Assembly: GCA_024364735.1 (NCBI GenBank)
Contig: JAGFNQ010001132.1
Location: 103,279-167,278, forward strand
Direction: 5' to 3'
Source of the DNA: Boesenbergia rotunda
Taxonomy: Eukaryota > Streptophyta > Magnoliopsida > Zingiberales > Zingiberaceae
Length of the DNA: 64,000 nucleotides
Position numbers and translations under genes: made by a program
The notes under the pieces: model-generated
The model's database searches: none
What the model saw: the letters and a program-made list of their open reading frames with translations, nothing else
Told to the model about the DNA's origin: nothing
Shown: positions 30,721-42,855 of the stretch, one piece after another
Numbering within the stretch: the stretch's first letter is position 1
Layout: each line of letters starts with the position of its first letter

Positions 30721-31536
30721 CTAAACAAACAAACTGGATCAAATCAGTATTGGATCCCCAAGGATAAGATTCACATCTTGCCGAACCATTATCGCGGCTT
30801 TAGTCCAGGGGGAGCCAAATTAAAAATAATATTTATAGTTAGATGAATTTCAATTCTTGTTTTCAAAATGCATGATTGCTTGTTTATTTAATTTTTGCAA
30901 TTTACCATGCTTAGACTTAGAAATGATTAGTTTAAGGACAGAACCAACTTAACTGAAATTTGAAAAACATAGTATTGGGTGGCGGTGAGATAATAGTACG
31001 TTAGGGAAGCCAATTCTAATAAGGTCAAGTATACACTACTTGGTCTCTTTAGACTGGTGAAACTAGCCGAAGCTACCGATCCAAAACCCAAACTAGTTAG
31101 ACCAGAATTTTTCAAGAAATAGTTTTAAAATGCTTTATTAAGGAAAGGGTTGATGATCCAATAAGGCTACGGCCAAAGAAGGCCTAGTGCATCGCCAAGA
31201 CCTGGAAGCCAATTTTTGAAATTCAAATTCAAATTATTCTTTGTCAAATTCGAATCTAACACAAATTTTCAGTTAATTATAGATTCAAACATTCTTTTTT
31301 TAAAAATTAAACTCAAAATCAATTGCTTTCAAAATTAATTAGACTGTTTCAAAATAAATCATAATTTTTCAAAATAATCCTATCTATTAAAATCTGTCTC
31401 ACAAAACCTATAAGGCTAACGTGATTGATAACCATAGATTTGGGTGAGACAGACTAGGCTGTGAAAATCAATTTAGGCTATTCCTGATTCTAATTGGATC
31501 CAAATCAACAAAACTCTTTATGCGTAGGAACATAAA
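30721..31536 (+). other. Non-coding spacer between gag and protease in element B
   Basis: About 800 bases without a convincing frame, AT-rich from 31210. It includes GTCCAGGGGGAGCC near 30805 and a decayed stretch with CTAAACTAGTT-like words. Comparable spacers between gag and pol occur in elements expressing them from separate frames; here it could also be a rearranged insertion. Confidence 0.4.
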
Positions 31537-32036
31537 GATTTGGACCAATGGATGTTGGATAGCGGGTGCCCTAGACACATGACTGGAGATAAATTGAAAT
31601 TCACCAAACTCAAGTTCAAGAACCTAGGCTCAGTAGCGTTTGGCAACAATGCTACACTCAAAGTAATTGGGTCAGGTAATATTGAACTTAAATCTGACTT
31701 TGTTATTAAGAAAGTTCTGTTGGTTGAAAATTTTAAATTTAACTTGCTTAGCATAAGTCAATTGTGTGATACCGGTTATGTAGTTACCTTTACCAATTCT
31801 AACTGCCTGATTAGAAACCTGCAAGACTCAGAAATCATGCTTAAGGGCACTAGGACAAATAATGTTTACACTATAAATCTACCCCTAGTACCCAAATGCA
31901 TGTTAACTCAGTTAGAACAATCAAACCTCTGGCATAGGAGATTAGGTCACACTAATCTAAGAATTATTTCAAAAATCACCCAACTTGGCCTAATCAAGGG
32001 TATCCCTAAAATTAAGGACCATGAAAACATAATATG

Positions 32037-34767
32037 TGTTGGTGCAGGAAGCACCATATCAAACCTTGTTTTGATATTGGCAAAGGATTCAAAGTTAAGT
32101 TTATTAGTGATCTAACGATGTTACTCAAGTGTGCAAGAAAAGTCCTAGCGAAGGGCTGCTAGGCACCTGGCGAAGGACTGCCAGGAAACAAAGTCCTAGC
32201 GAAGGGCTGCTAGGCACCTAGCGAAGGACTGCCAGAAAACAAAGTCCTAGCGAAGAGCTGCTAGGCACCTGGCGAAGGACTGCCAGGAAACAAAGTCCTA
32301 GTGAAGGATTGCTAGGCACCGGGCGAAGGACTGCTTGGCACCAAAGACCTAGCGAAGGACTGCTAGGCACCAGGCGAAGGACTGCTTGGTACTGAAGACC
32401 TGGCGAAGGATTGCTGGGCACCTGGCGAAGGATTGCTGGGCAAAAGTCCAACCGGAGAAGCCGGTTGGCAACAGGTAAATTTTCCTGAGAGGAGTAGGTG
32501 AGGACGTGTTCCTCGTAGAGGGAACAGTAGGCGTCGGTTCGACCTAGGGCTCCATTTTGGAGACCCAAAGTCAGAACCAAGACAGCTACGGTTGTAAAAC
32601 TTACTAACATGCTTGCTTTATCTTGTTTGGTACTAACCCTAGATGCAGGACCGAAGGAATGAGTTTCTGCAGCTCAGAACGCCCCAAAGGAGAGGGGCAG
32701 CAGCTGGGCAGGGCACCCCCAAGGTGAAGGCAAGACAAGCTAAGCAAGTAATGCTTCGGAAGCACACTGGGGAGGGCGCCCCCGTGCTCCCGGGCGCCTC
32801 GGATGCTCTGGGCGCCCTGGGTCCAAGCCAACGAAGCCATAAGAGTTCAAATTAGCGAGAAGCCAGCAGACTGAGTCAACCAGGGCACCCCCTGCTTCCC
32901 GGGCGCCCCCGTCAAAGCTCGATCCCGATTTTGGAGGGATAAGAGCTGACCGAGAGGGTAACGGATCGGAAGACACGTGGAGGGCGCCCCCAACGTCCCG
33001 GGCGCCCCCAGACCTGCTATAAAAGGTGCTCGACCCCTGAGGCTTCAGAACAACTGCTTCCAACGCCAATACGCTCTTCTACTCAAGCGCTCTGCTCCAG
33101 AAACATCCCAACTCGAGATACAAGCGCCGATGACGTCCCTCCGCTCCGAGATACATTCCACACCGGACGTCAGTAACGAAGAGCTATCCTTTTAAGTTTA
33201 CTGTACTACAATTGTAATATCTGTCTGTAAACCTTTTTGCGCACATATAGAATTGCCCGCACTAAACGGTCAACGACCGTGAGCCTTGGAGTAGGAGCCG
33301 ACCGCGACTCCGAACCAAGTAAATTGTGGTGTTTGCGTTTGTCTTTCGTGTTAAGTTTCCGCTGTGCATATGTTGGATCGAGAGAACCGATAGAGGGGGG
33401 GTGAATATCGGAAAGCGTTCGGATTTAAGATAGAGAATTTGCACAGCGGAAGATAAAAACAAAAACACGCGAACACAGTAATTTTTTACTTGGTTCGGAG
33501 CCTAGGTCGACTCCTACTCCAAGGCCCACGATCTTTGATCGTTTACTTTGGGCAATTCTATATGAGGTGCAAAAGCAGTTTACAAAGATTGATTACAGGA
33601 ATAAGTGCAGTAAATTAAAAATCACTCTTCTTTACCGACGTCCGGAGTAGATTGACTTTTTCCGGAGCAGCAGGATGTCGTCGGCTCGAGTTGGGAGGTT
33701 TCCGGAGCAAGGCGCGAGAGCAGAAGAGCGTTGAAGCGTTGAATCAAGTGATGCATTGAAGCCTGGGGTCGAGGGCCCTTTATATAGGGCCTGGGGGCGC
33801 CCGGAACGTCGGGGGCGCCCCCCCCACGTGCCCCGGGGCGCCCGGATTGACCAGGTCAAAGTTTCATTTGCTGGCTTCGAAGGGAGCTGCTTCGGCAGTT
33901 GGTGCTGGGGGCGCCCGCAGCATGCGGGGCGCCCGGAGCAGTGGGGGCGCCCGGAACACCCGGGGCGCCCCGACAGATAACTTTCGAAGCGCGTTTTTGC
34001 TCCTGCTGATTTGTGTTCACCTTGGGGGTGCCCGGAACATCCGGGGCGCCCTGCTCAGCTTCTGCCTCACTCCTTTGAGGTTCTCTGAGCTGCAGACACT
34101 CAGTCCTTCGGTCCTGCATCCAGGGTTAGTCCAAAAAGCAGAAATATTAATATTTTATACAGCCTTAGCTGTCTTGGTTCTGACTTTGGGTCTCCTAAAT
34201 GGAACCCTAGGTTGAACCGACGCCTACTGTTCCCTCTCGACGGGGAACGCGTCCTCACCTACTCCTCTCGGGAGAATTTACCTGATGCCAACCGTTCCTT
34301 TGGTTGGACTTTTGCCTGGCGGTCCTTTACTAGGTCTTGGATACCGAGATGTCCTTCGCATGTTGCCTAGCAGTCCTTCGCTAGGGCTTTAGTCCCAAGC
34401 TATCCTTCGCCAGTGCCTAGCAGTCCTTCGCTAGGACTTTTTGCCCTGGCATTCCTTCGCCAGTGCCTAGCAGTCCTTCGCTAGGACTTTTTGTATCCTG
34501 GCAGTCCTTCGCCAGGTGCCTAGCAGCCCTTCGCTAGGACTTTGTTTCCTGGCCGTCCTTCGCCAGGTGCCTAGCATTCCTTCGCTAGGACTTTGTCTCT
34601 GCACACTTGAGTAACATTGTTAGATCACACATAAACTTAACTTTGAATCCTTTGCCAATATCAAAACAAGGTTCGATATGGTGCTTCCTGCACCAACATC
34701 ATACTCTCTTTAAATCCGAAACGTTTTACGATATTCACCCCCCTCTATCGTTATTCTCGATCCAACA
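32037..34767 (+). mobile_element. Solo LTR of the element B family, itself interrupted by an inverted solo LTR
   Basis: Starts TGTTGGTGCAGG at 32037, ends CGATCCAACA at 34767, with a perfect target duplication ATATG (32032-32036, 34768-34772). The LTR sequence is 32037-33370 plus 34699-34767, about 1.4 kb, the size of the element B LTRs. No internal region or second LTR is present, so it formed by LTR-LTR recombination or never had more. Confidence 0.88.
33371..34698 (-). mobile_element. Inverted solo LTR inside the solo LTR
   Basis: Reads TGTTGGATCGAGAG at its left and GCACCAACA at its right: the reverse complement of an element B-type LTR (mini-hairpin array inverted at 34290-34595, GGGCGCCCC words at 33785-33975). 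Flanking bases GCATA (33366-33370) and TCATA (34699-34703) are a target duplication with one change. Outer and inner LTRs lie in opposite orientation and can form a >1-kb foldback. Confidence 0.85.
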
Positions 34768-35409
34768 ATATGTACATCATGTAATCAAGGTAAGCAAACC
34801 ATGTCTAATCACAAACTAATTCAGTCTGATCTAACTCAAACAATACTTGAGCTCCTACACCTTGACCTATTTGATTCACATGGAGCCAAGTCACTAAGCG
34901 GAAATCGATATTGTTTAGTAATAGTTGATGATTACTCTAGGTTTACCTGGGTTAGGTTTCTAAAAACCAAAGATGAAACCCTAAACCTATTCAATGACTT
35001 TTGGAAGTTAATTGAAAATCAAAACGATACCAAAATCAAAAGACTTAGGAGTGATCACGGGGGAGAGTTTGAAAATCAACGGTTCGAGGAATTTTGTAAG
35101 GTAAATGGGTATATACATGAATTTTCGTGTCCTAGAACCCCCCAGTAAAATGGGATAGTCGAAAGGAAAAATAGAACCCTACAGGAAGCCGGTAGGGCTA
35201 TGCTCAATGAATTCAACCTAGCTAACCAATATTTGGCAGAAGCAATTAGTATGGATTGCTACATCCAAAATAGGGTCCTAATTAACAAACGACATAAGAA
35301 AACACCTTATGAATTGTACTACCATAGACTTCCAAACCTACACTACCTAAGGGTCTTTGGGTGCAAAGTCCATATCCTAAACACCAAGGACTATCTAGGA
35401 AAATTCTAG

Positions 35410-36965
35410 TCTAAGTCAACCCCAGGCATCTTCCTAGGATATTCAACAACAAGCAGAGCCTATAGGGTTTACAACAAACTAAGAAAATTGAAGAAACAAC
35501 AAATCTGATATTTGATGAAGAAATCAACTCAAAATCTGATAATCCAAATCTAACTTCATCAAATACTAATCAAGAAGATAATGAACGAAATGTTGAACCT
35601 TTAATTGAACCCTTAAATGAACTAACTATTGAACCAACTAGTGAGTCAATTGAACTAACTACTAAACCAACTATTGAACCAAATGTTGAATTAAATATTG
35701 AACCAAATCAACCCGCCGAACCTGAGGCTGAACCAAGTTCCAGAAAAACCAAGAAACCCAGACTCAGTCACCCAACTGATCAAATTGTGGGTGATCCAAC
35801 TTTAGGAGTCAGAACTAGATCCTCCTTTAGAACCCTTAGTCAGATAGCAATGATTTCAAAAATTGAACCTAAGACTATAGAGGAAGCGCTACCTGATCCT
35901 GGTTGGATCATAGCTATGCAAGAAGAGTTAGCCCAATTTGAAAGAAACCAAGTCTGGGAATTAGTACCTAAATCTGAGGGCAAATCCATCGTTGACACTA
36001 AGTGGGTTTTTAGGAATAAGCTAAATGATCAAGGAGAAATAGTTAGAAACAAAGCCCGCTTAGTAGCAAAAGGGTTCAGTCAAGTAGAAGGGTTAGATTA
36101 TGACGAAACATATGCCCCAGTAGCCAGACTTGAGTCCATTAGGATGTTATTAGCCTTTACATCCCATAAAGGATTTAAATTATACCAAATGGATGTAAAG
36201 TCAGCTTTTCTAAATGGATTTATTAAGGAAGAGGTTTATGTAGGACAACCCCCTGGTTTTGAGGACCTAGAAAAACCTGACCATGTCTATAAACTCATTA
36301 AAGCACTTTATGGACTGAAACAAGCACCTAGGGCCTGGTATGAACGCTTATCAACTTACCTAATCTCTAAAGAATTTAAACAAGGACAAATCGATTCAAC
36401 CCTATTTATTAAAACCTTAGGAAAAGAAATCTTTATTGCCCAAATCTACGTCGATGACATAATCTTTGGGTCTACCAACTCAAATTTCTTAAAAGAATTT
36501 GTTAAAATAATGGAAAATGAGTTTGAAATGAGCTTAGTTGGCGAGCTCAACTTTTTTCTAGGGCTACAAATTAAACAAACTAGGAATGGAAACTATGTCC
36601 ATCAATCCAAATATATTAAGAAGTTAATAAAGAAATTTAAAATGGATAACTCTAAAAGCATAAATACCCCGATGGCCACCAATATAAAAACAGATAGTGA
36701 CCCTGATGGTAAACCAGTAGACCTTAAATTCTATAGAAGTATGATTGGAAGTCTACTGTACCTTACAGTAAGCAGACCTGATATCCTTTTTTCTGTAGGA
36801 ATGTGTGCTATGTACCAAACCTGTGCTAAGGAAACGCACTTAGCAGCCCTAAAAAGAATATTAAGATACATTAAGGGCACCCTAAATGTAGGAATTGGTA
36901 TCCTAGAACCTAAACTTTTAAACTATCAGGATATTCAGACTCTGACTATGCTGGTTGTAAGCTAG
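35410..36965 (+). pseudogene. Copia reverse transcriptase of element B
   Basis: 35410-35786 is the poorly conserved, proline/glutamate/threonine-rich linker with frame changes. From 35787 a 392-codon frame carries the reverse transcriptase: WIIAMQEELAQFERNQVWEL, DTKWVFRNKL, NKARLVAKGFSQVEGLDYDETYAPVARL, YQMDVKSAFLNG, ALYGLKQAPRAWY, the catalytic YVDDIIFGST at about residues 223-232, and GSLLYLTVSRPDI. The frame is lost near 36940 by a one-base change leading into RNase H. The RT domain itself looks complete, but no intact polyprotein includes it. Confidence 0.88.
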
Positions 36966-37390
36966 ATAGAAAAAGTACAAGTGGAAGCTGTCAACTCTTA
37001 GGTAACAGTCTAGTAAGTTGGTGTAGCAGAAAGCAACACTGTGTAGCTTTATCCACAACTGAAGCTGAGTATGTTGCTTTAGGAGAGTGTGTAGCACAAC
37101 TCTTATGGATGATGCACACTCTTAAGGACTTCCAGCTTGACTACAATCAAACCCAAGTCTTCATTGATAATATAAGCTCAATTAATCTAACTAAGAACTC
37201 AATCCAACACTCCAGAACTAAACACATAGAAGTCAAACACCACTTTGTAAGAGATCACGTAGCCAGGGGTGAGATAGTCCTCAAGCATATAGACTCTAAA
37301 TCCAATTTAGCTTACATATTCACTAAGCCCTTACCTGAATCGGAGTTCATCTCACTAAGAAGGCAGTTAGGATTATGCCTGGTAGAATAG
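36940..37390 (+). pseudogene. Copia RNase H of element B
   Basis: Continues in another frame after the RT: DSDYAGC, DRKSTSGSCQLLG, LVSWCSRKQHCVALSTTEAEYVA, SSINLTKNSIQHSRTKHIEVKHHFVRDHV, ending IFTKPLPESEF...LGLCLVE and stop at 37388. The conserved Asp (SDYAGC), Glu (TEAEY) and later Asp (IDN) and His/Asp positions are readable. This is the usual C-terminus of the copia polyprotein. Confidence 0.85.
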
Positions 37391-38654
37391 ATTTAACTTA
37401 CTTCTGGTTTTCTTAATGTTTTACTTGATTTGAAAATCAGTTCTAAATAATTTTAAAACTGCTTTACTTAATTTTCAAAATCTTTTTACAATTTTAAAAA
37501 TAATTTTCTGACTTAGTTTTATTTAAAACCACCCCCTTCAAAACTAGGGCTTTTTCGCAAATGGACTTAGCCTAGGCTCTAATCCTAGAACTGCATGCAC
37601 CTATAGATCTAGAAGCCAGCATCTCACAAGCACCTTAGGGTACTTTTGATTGATAACCTAGAATGGGTTGAGATGCTTAGGTCTTTGTCTTAATTCAAGA
37701 TGCTTTAAGTCAGTGCATCTACAGTAATTGGGGTACTAAATACAACTTAAACAGTAATCAAGTTAAGTGTCAAGTTTAGAAAATATAACTTGAACAGAAC
37801 ACTTAACTCGACTAACCCTAGCGAAAACTACTGTTTATACCAGTTAGTAAGTAGCTAATGGGGTTAGACAGGACCCTAAAGAGATAATTGAAATTGGCTT
37901 GGTTCAGTTTATCTTGCATTGGTTCAGTACAGCACATTAATTTTTTTTCTTATGCAATTTATTTATTTTTTTCTTTCTATATTACTTTGTTTTTGATATA
38001 TGGCAAAGGGGGAGAGATAGGAAAGGAGAGAAGCTTTTTTAAAAATTTTTCAAAATTCTAAATTTTCAAAAACTTTATCCTTTCTTCAAAAAATACTTAA
38101 GCTAAGTTTTTAACTGCTTTCAAAAAATTACTTAAGCTAAGTGTTTTAAACTGTTTCAAAAGTACTTGATCTAAAATGTTTTCAAAATTGATTCTAAGTA
38201 CTTGACCCAAGCAGTTTTCAAAAGTATTTTCTAAGTACTTGAACTTAAGCTATGTTCAAAATATCTCTAAAGTACTTACTTCTAAAACTTCTTTAATATA
38301 AAAGTTTCTAAGTTTTCTAAAAGTACTAAAGAGATTGAATATTTTTTCCAAGAACTTAAAAGATGTTTTAGAAAATTTTCTACTAAGGTATTTTTCAAAA
38401 TTTCTAAGTATGAAAGTTTTTTTTAAAAAAAGGTGCCCAATCAAAATGTATTTTTGGAAAATATTTTCTAAAACTTCTTTTGAAAAATCTTCTAAGTTCT
38501 AAAAAATTAATTCCATTAGTTTGACTTAGAAAATTTTCAAAACCCCACGAAAATTTAAAAAACCTAGGGGAGATTCCTTCCAGGGGGAGGGAACTAAACT
38601 GTTATATCAACTGTATGATTTAACTTAACTTTTTGAATCGGGTTGCCTTAAATC
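37391..38654 (+). other. AT-rich 3' non-coding region of element B
   Basis: Simple AT-rich sequence with recurring TACTTAAGCTAAGT/TTTTCAAAA-like words and no protein frame. Some SIRE elements carry a third, envelope-like frame here; none is visible. Confidence 0.6.
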
Positions 38655-38668
38655 AAAAAGGGGAAGAT
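38655..38668 (+). other. Polypurine tract of element B
   Basis: AAAAAGGGGAAGAT just before the 3' LTR at 38669, matching the position and composition of the tract in element A. Confidence 0.85.
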
Positions 38669-40087
38669 TGTTGGTACAGACAACACCCAAGTCGAACCTG
38701 TGTTTTGATAAATGGCAAAGGGTTCAAAAGTTAAGATGTTATGTTTATCTAACATGCTACTTGAGTGTGCAGATTGAAGTCCTAGCGAAGAACTGCTAGG
38801 CACCTAGCGAAGGACTGCTAGGCACTGAAACCCTAAGTCCTGGCGACGAGCTGCTGGGCACCTAGCGAAGGGCTGCTAGGAGTCGAAGACCTAGCGAAGG
38901 ACTGCTAGGCACCTGGCGAAGGACTGCCAGGATACAAAGACCTAGCGAAGGACTGCTAGGCACCTGACGAAGGATTGCTAGGATACAAAGCCCTAGCGAA
39001 GGACTGCTAGGCACCTGGCGAAGGAATGCCAGGAAACGAAGACCTGGCGAAGGACAGCTGGGCACCTGGCCAAGGACTGCTAGCCAAAAGTCCAACCGGA
39101 GGAGCCGGTTGGCCACATGTAAATTCTTCTGAGAGGAGTAGGTGAGGATGTGTTCCCCGTCGAGGGAACAGTAGACGTCGGTTCGACCTAGGATTCCATT
39201 TTGGAGACCCAAAGTCAGAACCAAGACAGCTAAGGCTGTATAAACCTAATATTTTATTGCTTTGTGTTGTTTTGGACTAACCTTGGATGCAGGACCGAAG
39301 GAATGTATTTCTGCAACTCAGAACGCCCCAAAGGAGAGGGGCAAGCAGTTGGGCAAGGCGCCCCTAGTGTCCCGGGCACCCCCAAGGTCAAGGCAAAACC
39401 AGTTAAGCAAGAAAACGCTTCGGAAGCTTACGTTCCCGGGCGCCCCATCCTCCCGGGCGCCCCTGATGCTTAGGGCGCCCTGGGTTCAAGCCAACGAAGT
39501 GAACCGGCTGAGAAGCCAGCAAACCAAGTCAACCGAGGCGCCCCCAGCGTCCCGGGCACCCCCACAGTCAAACCTCAACCCTATTCGAGCGTGATAAGGT
39601 CTGACCGAGATTGTTGCGGATCGGAGGCCACGTAGAGGGCGCCCCCAACGTCCAGGGCGCCCCCAGGACTGCTATAAATAGACCTCGACCCCCAAGGCTT
39701 CTCAACACTACTTTCCAACGCCAATACGCTCTTCTACTCAAGTGCTCTGCTCTAGAAACCTCCAATCTTGAGATACAAGCGCCGACGACGACCCTCTGCT
39801 CCGAAATACAACCTACACCGGGCGTCGGTAACGAAGAGTGTTCAGTTTTAGTTTACTGTACTAAAATTGTGATATTCTATTGTAAACACTTTGCGCACAT
39901 ATAGAATTGCCCGCAGTAAATGCTCAACGACCGTGGGCCTTGGAGTAGGAGCCGACCGTGACTCCGAACCAAGTAAAATAGTCTGTGTTTGCGTTGTGAT
40001 TTAATTTTCCGCTGCGTATTCACTCTTTTGTCAATCCGAAACAATTTACGATATGCACCCCCTCTATCGTTTACTCTCGATCCAACA
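38669..40087 (+). repeat. 3' LTR of element B
   Basis: 1419 bp, close to 27558-28973, with scattered C/T and G/A differences and fewer GGGCGCCCC units (39350-39665). Its first bases are TGTTGGTACAG (GTACAG for GTGCAG). Ends CCAACA at 40087, followed by the target duplicate ATGGA. Confidence 0.9.
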
Positions 40088-40999
40088 ATGGAGACATCAC
40101 AAGGACATGACACAGAAGCTGTAAGGCAAAGTACTAAGGAATGTGGTGACTACATTCTTAAAGACAACCGAATCAAGGAGCCAACAGAGAAGAACATTTG
40201 TTTGAATGAAAGGGTTAAGGAATTACTTGCAATAATTGAAAAAAAAGGGCATGGAGGATCAATCAAGCTATCTTGTAGTCGATCCTCTTTCTGAACCAGT
40301 AGCTTGTAGAACAAGGAGGAGAGAACGTGACCGAAGTCGGTATGATTACAGGGATACTCCAATTGACAGTTCATCATGACACCAGCTATTACCTAAGGGG
40401 AAGCGGAGCAAGAAACAAATATCAAATGTCATGGACAAGGGAAAAAGAAAAATTAGTAGGGATGATATAGATGAAGCAAGAGAAACCATAACTGTAATGG
40501 AAGTCATGTCTGAAAAATACATAGATGAGGAAACAAATAGGATCGCCGAACTCTACAAAATGAGGTAACAAGGCATTTCTGTATGTGATTTACTTTCATG
40601 TAAAATAGGTCAATTATATTGATTTTGGTCATTAATTATTTTTTTATATTTATCGATGCACTTTGTGAAAAAGCATTTTATGAATTCAAAGAAGAAAAAT
40701 CAAGATAAAGATGTGGCCTACCTGCTAAATAAATTGGAGAACCTAAAGTAAGCTAGGACACATAATTTATTTAATATATCTTTTTCTTTAATATATTAAC
40801 TTATCGATTAACTTTGCATATTGACAACTCAATTAATTTGGGAGGATACACCCTTTAGTTTGAATATGCATTCATTCTTATCTGTTCTGAATGGAGAGGT
40901 TTTTACAAAAGGCAAGGTAATTGATGCCTTTTGTAAAATTCTATTTAGGGGAGCATCCGCATGTGCACTACAAGAAAATTATGATTTAACAACACTTGA

Positions 41000-41170
41000 A
41001 AGACAACATTTTTTTTAAAAAACTTTGTCTTTTTCTTTTTAACAACGCTTTTAGTGAAAACCGTTGTCTATGTTTTTTTATTTCTTATTAAAGACAATGC
41101 TTTCAAATACGCGTTGTCTATTGGCCTTTTTTTTTAGATCAAAGACAACGCTTTTCAAAAAACGTTGTGT
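41000..41170. repeat. CACTA subterminal repeats, left
   Basis: Alternating forward and inverted copies of the GACAACGCTTTT / AAAACGTTGTC word. In En/Spm elements such subterminal motifs are binding sites for the element's regulatory protein. The matching right cluster is at 45210-45500. Confidence 0.8.
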
Positions 41171-41239
41171 TTGAGTATTTTTTTAGTAATTTTTTTAGCA
41201 TTGGTAATTTTTTTAGTATTTTTTTAGTATCTATATATT

Positions 41240-41800
41240 GATAATAATCTCTCTCCCGTGCCCTAAACCTCACGCGCCCGATTCCTTTCTCCTCCCCTCT
41301 CCGCTCAACGTCGCAGCCTTCCCCGCGGTCGGCGCCTTCCGATCTCCGACAGGCGATGGTCACCAGGTTCAAAGTCCCCAAAGCTGCGCTTCATCTCTCC
41401 TTGACGCCGAGCCCTTCATCGCGTGCCTCATCGCGCAAAGGAACCACCACCATCTCTCTTTCTCCTTTCCCTCATCGTCGTCGACACTTCTCCACACGCG
41501 ATCTTCTTCCTCTCGCTCATGTGTCGCCGCAAGCGCGAGCGGCGTCGCCGATCCGCGGTTGACCCTTCTTCACCTCTTGCCGAGCGAGCGACGCCACCGG
41601 AGGGACTTCACCGGGATCTCCTCCTCACCCGACCGACATCGGTGACCCTTTCCCCATCCCTTCTACCCAGTGCAGTTCCTTTTCCTCACCGTGCGCCGTC
41701 GCCACCTCTCGTCTTCCTCTTTTACACGCGATTTGGTTGGCGACTGCGCCTCCTTAGGCCGTGGAGCGCTCTTCCCCGAATCCCGAATAGGTGAGTTGTC
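41240..41800 (+). other. GC/CT-rich segment, probably captured host 5' region
   Basis: A sharp rise in GC and CT content inside the AT-rich CACTA element (TCTCTCC, TCGCCG, CCTCATCGTCGTCG-type words), like the 5' UTR and first exon of a monocot gene. Frames are open on + but have low complexity (Ser/Pro/Arg/His-rich), so no product is named. It is followed by a GGTGAGTTG donor-like site at 41790 and then by an RRM-coding exon. Confidence 0.45.
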
Positions 41801-42059
41801 AAGTATAGGATTGCTAGTTCGTGGATTCCAATTGAAGGTTGATTGTTAGGTTACCGCAGTTTCTCTAGTAGAGTGGTTGGCAACGGATTTGATCGGAGTT
41901 TGATCAAAGCATGGGAGCTGAGGTAAGTAGTTCATTGTTTAGGGTTCGTAGTGGAATTGATTGATATGTTGGTGTTAATGTTTAGTAGGCTAATAAATTG
42001 ATTAATGACGATTAACTGTATAGACTTACTATGGTTCTATGATTTTTAATGTGGCAAGT

Positions 42060-42168
42060 TCAAGGATATTGCATTGTGCATCCCAGAGGATTTGGGTTCG
42101 TCGTCTTTTCCGATCCCTCTATGCTCGATTGTGTCCTCCAGGACAAGCACGTCATTGATGGCCGCACT
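42060..42168 (+). pseudogene. Captured exon of an RNA-binding (RRM) protein gene
   Basis: Encodes PRGFGFVVFSDPSMLDCVLQ followed by DKHVIDGRT and a GTGAGT donor at 42169. GFGFVVF is the RNP1 motif of an RRM. The wording is that of plant hnRNP/Musashi-like proteins, where VLQ.KH.IDGRTV follows RNP1. Only this C-terminal half of one RRM is visible, upstream coding sequence is absent, and no RRM partner is seen downstream. It is best read as a gene fragment captured by the CACTA element. Confidence 0.65.
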
Positions 42169-42616
42169 GTGAGTTTTGTTCTCTCGGATTCCTCTATTCT
42201 ATTTTTGTTGATTTCTCTGCATCTAGGTTTCCTGATTTTAGATTTGACTTGTTCGGAGCCAATGAAAAAATGAGTTTTTGAAGAGGTGTTTAGGAATGTT
42301 TTACCTGTATGTTACATCAAATTTGTTATGTGTATTTGCTTGGTTAAACTAATTTCTTTATGTAGATTGTCTTCCATTGACATTGGTTTGTTTATTTTAT
42401 GAATGACGGATATTAGAAAGAATACTTAGACCTTTGTTTCTGTCCATGATAAGCACTTGCTTGTTTATTTGGTAATTTCCCGTAGGTACTTTTTTAGTCC
42501 AGATAAACAATTATTCAACTACTTTGTATCGTTCATGATTCATTTATTTCCCTTAGCCTAGGATTTTGTTAGCTTCTTGAATGTTGTTTTCATTAAGAGA
42601 AACTCTATCCTGATTG

Positions 42617-42855
42617 TGTAATGTTTATTGGAAGTGAACGAACCAATCTTGAGAAATGTAGTGTTAAAATTATTCTTTATGCTTGCTATTCATTGTTCTT
42701 ACTTTAATGACATCTGATCTTGTATTTTGTTGGTTTTTTCAACTTGGATCATTTATAAATGTGATATGCGGATATAAGATTGTGTAATGTTTGTTGGAAG
42801 TAAACGAACTAATCTTGAGAAATGTAGTGTTTAAATTATTCTTCATGCTTGCTAA
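42617..42855 (+). repeat. Short direct duplication inside the CACTA element
   Basis: About 70 bases beginning TTGTGTAATGTTTRTTGGAA at 42615 recur at 42780, both containing CTTGAGAAATGTAGTGT and TGCTTGCTA. The second copy runs directly into the TNP2 relic, so a local duplication accompanied the rearrangement that truncated the transposase. Confidence 0.6.

Larger units (their letters stand above)
31537..35409 (+). pseudogene. Protease-integrase part of element B pol, split by a solo LTR
   Basis: 31540-32036 encodes the protease signature WMLDSGCPRHMTGD, the GAG-pre-integrase region and the integrase zinc-finger histidines (LWHRRLGHTN). It breaks at 32036. After the 2.7-kb nested LTRs the frame resumes at 34773 with the two zinc-finger cysteines (CTSCNQGKQT across the junction), then the catalytic core: LDLFDSHG (first Asp), YCLVIVDDYSRFTWV, RSDHGGEF (second Asp), and NGIVERKN (Glu) preceded by a stop TAA at 35146, then RVFGCKVHIL. 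It is ended by a TAG at 35407. Domain order and DDE residues are those of copia integrases, but the copy is inactive. Confidence 0.85.
27558..40087 (+). mobile_element. SIRE-like Ty1/copia element B with nested solo LTRs, 12.5 kb
   Basis: Complete insertion: 5' LTR 27558-28973, initiator tRNA-Met primer-binding site 28976-28987, gag, protease, integrase, reverse transcriptase and RNase H all recognisable, polypurine tract 38655-38668, 3' LTR 38669-40087, and a perfect target duplication ATGGA (27553-27557, 40088-40092). The empty site is preserved in copy A at about 21871. The polyprotein is broken by stops and frameshifts and by a solo LTR inserted in the integrase zinc finger (32037-34767). 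Integrase precedes reverse transcriptase, as in copia. The gag, with its coiled coil and WVPK tail, matches element A, so both are SIRE-like, but their LTRs are unrelated in sequence. Confidence 0.92.

Noticed and set aside
37391..38654. Envelope-like third frame as in some SIRE elements
   Set aside because: No frame longer than about 60 codons and no signal peptide or membrane segment of the expected kind.
41238..41794. Three overlapping plus-strand frames of 68-135 codons in the CACTA element
   Set aside because: Ser/Pro/Arg-rich translations of CT- and CG-rich sequence. More likely a captured 5' region than three proteins.
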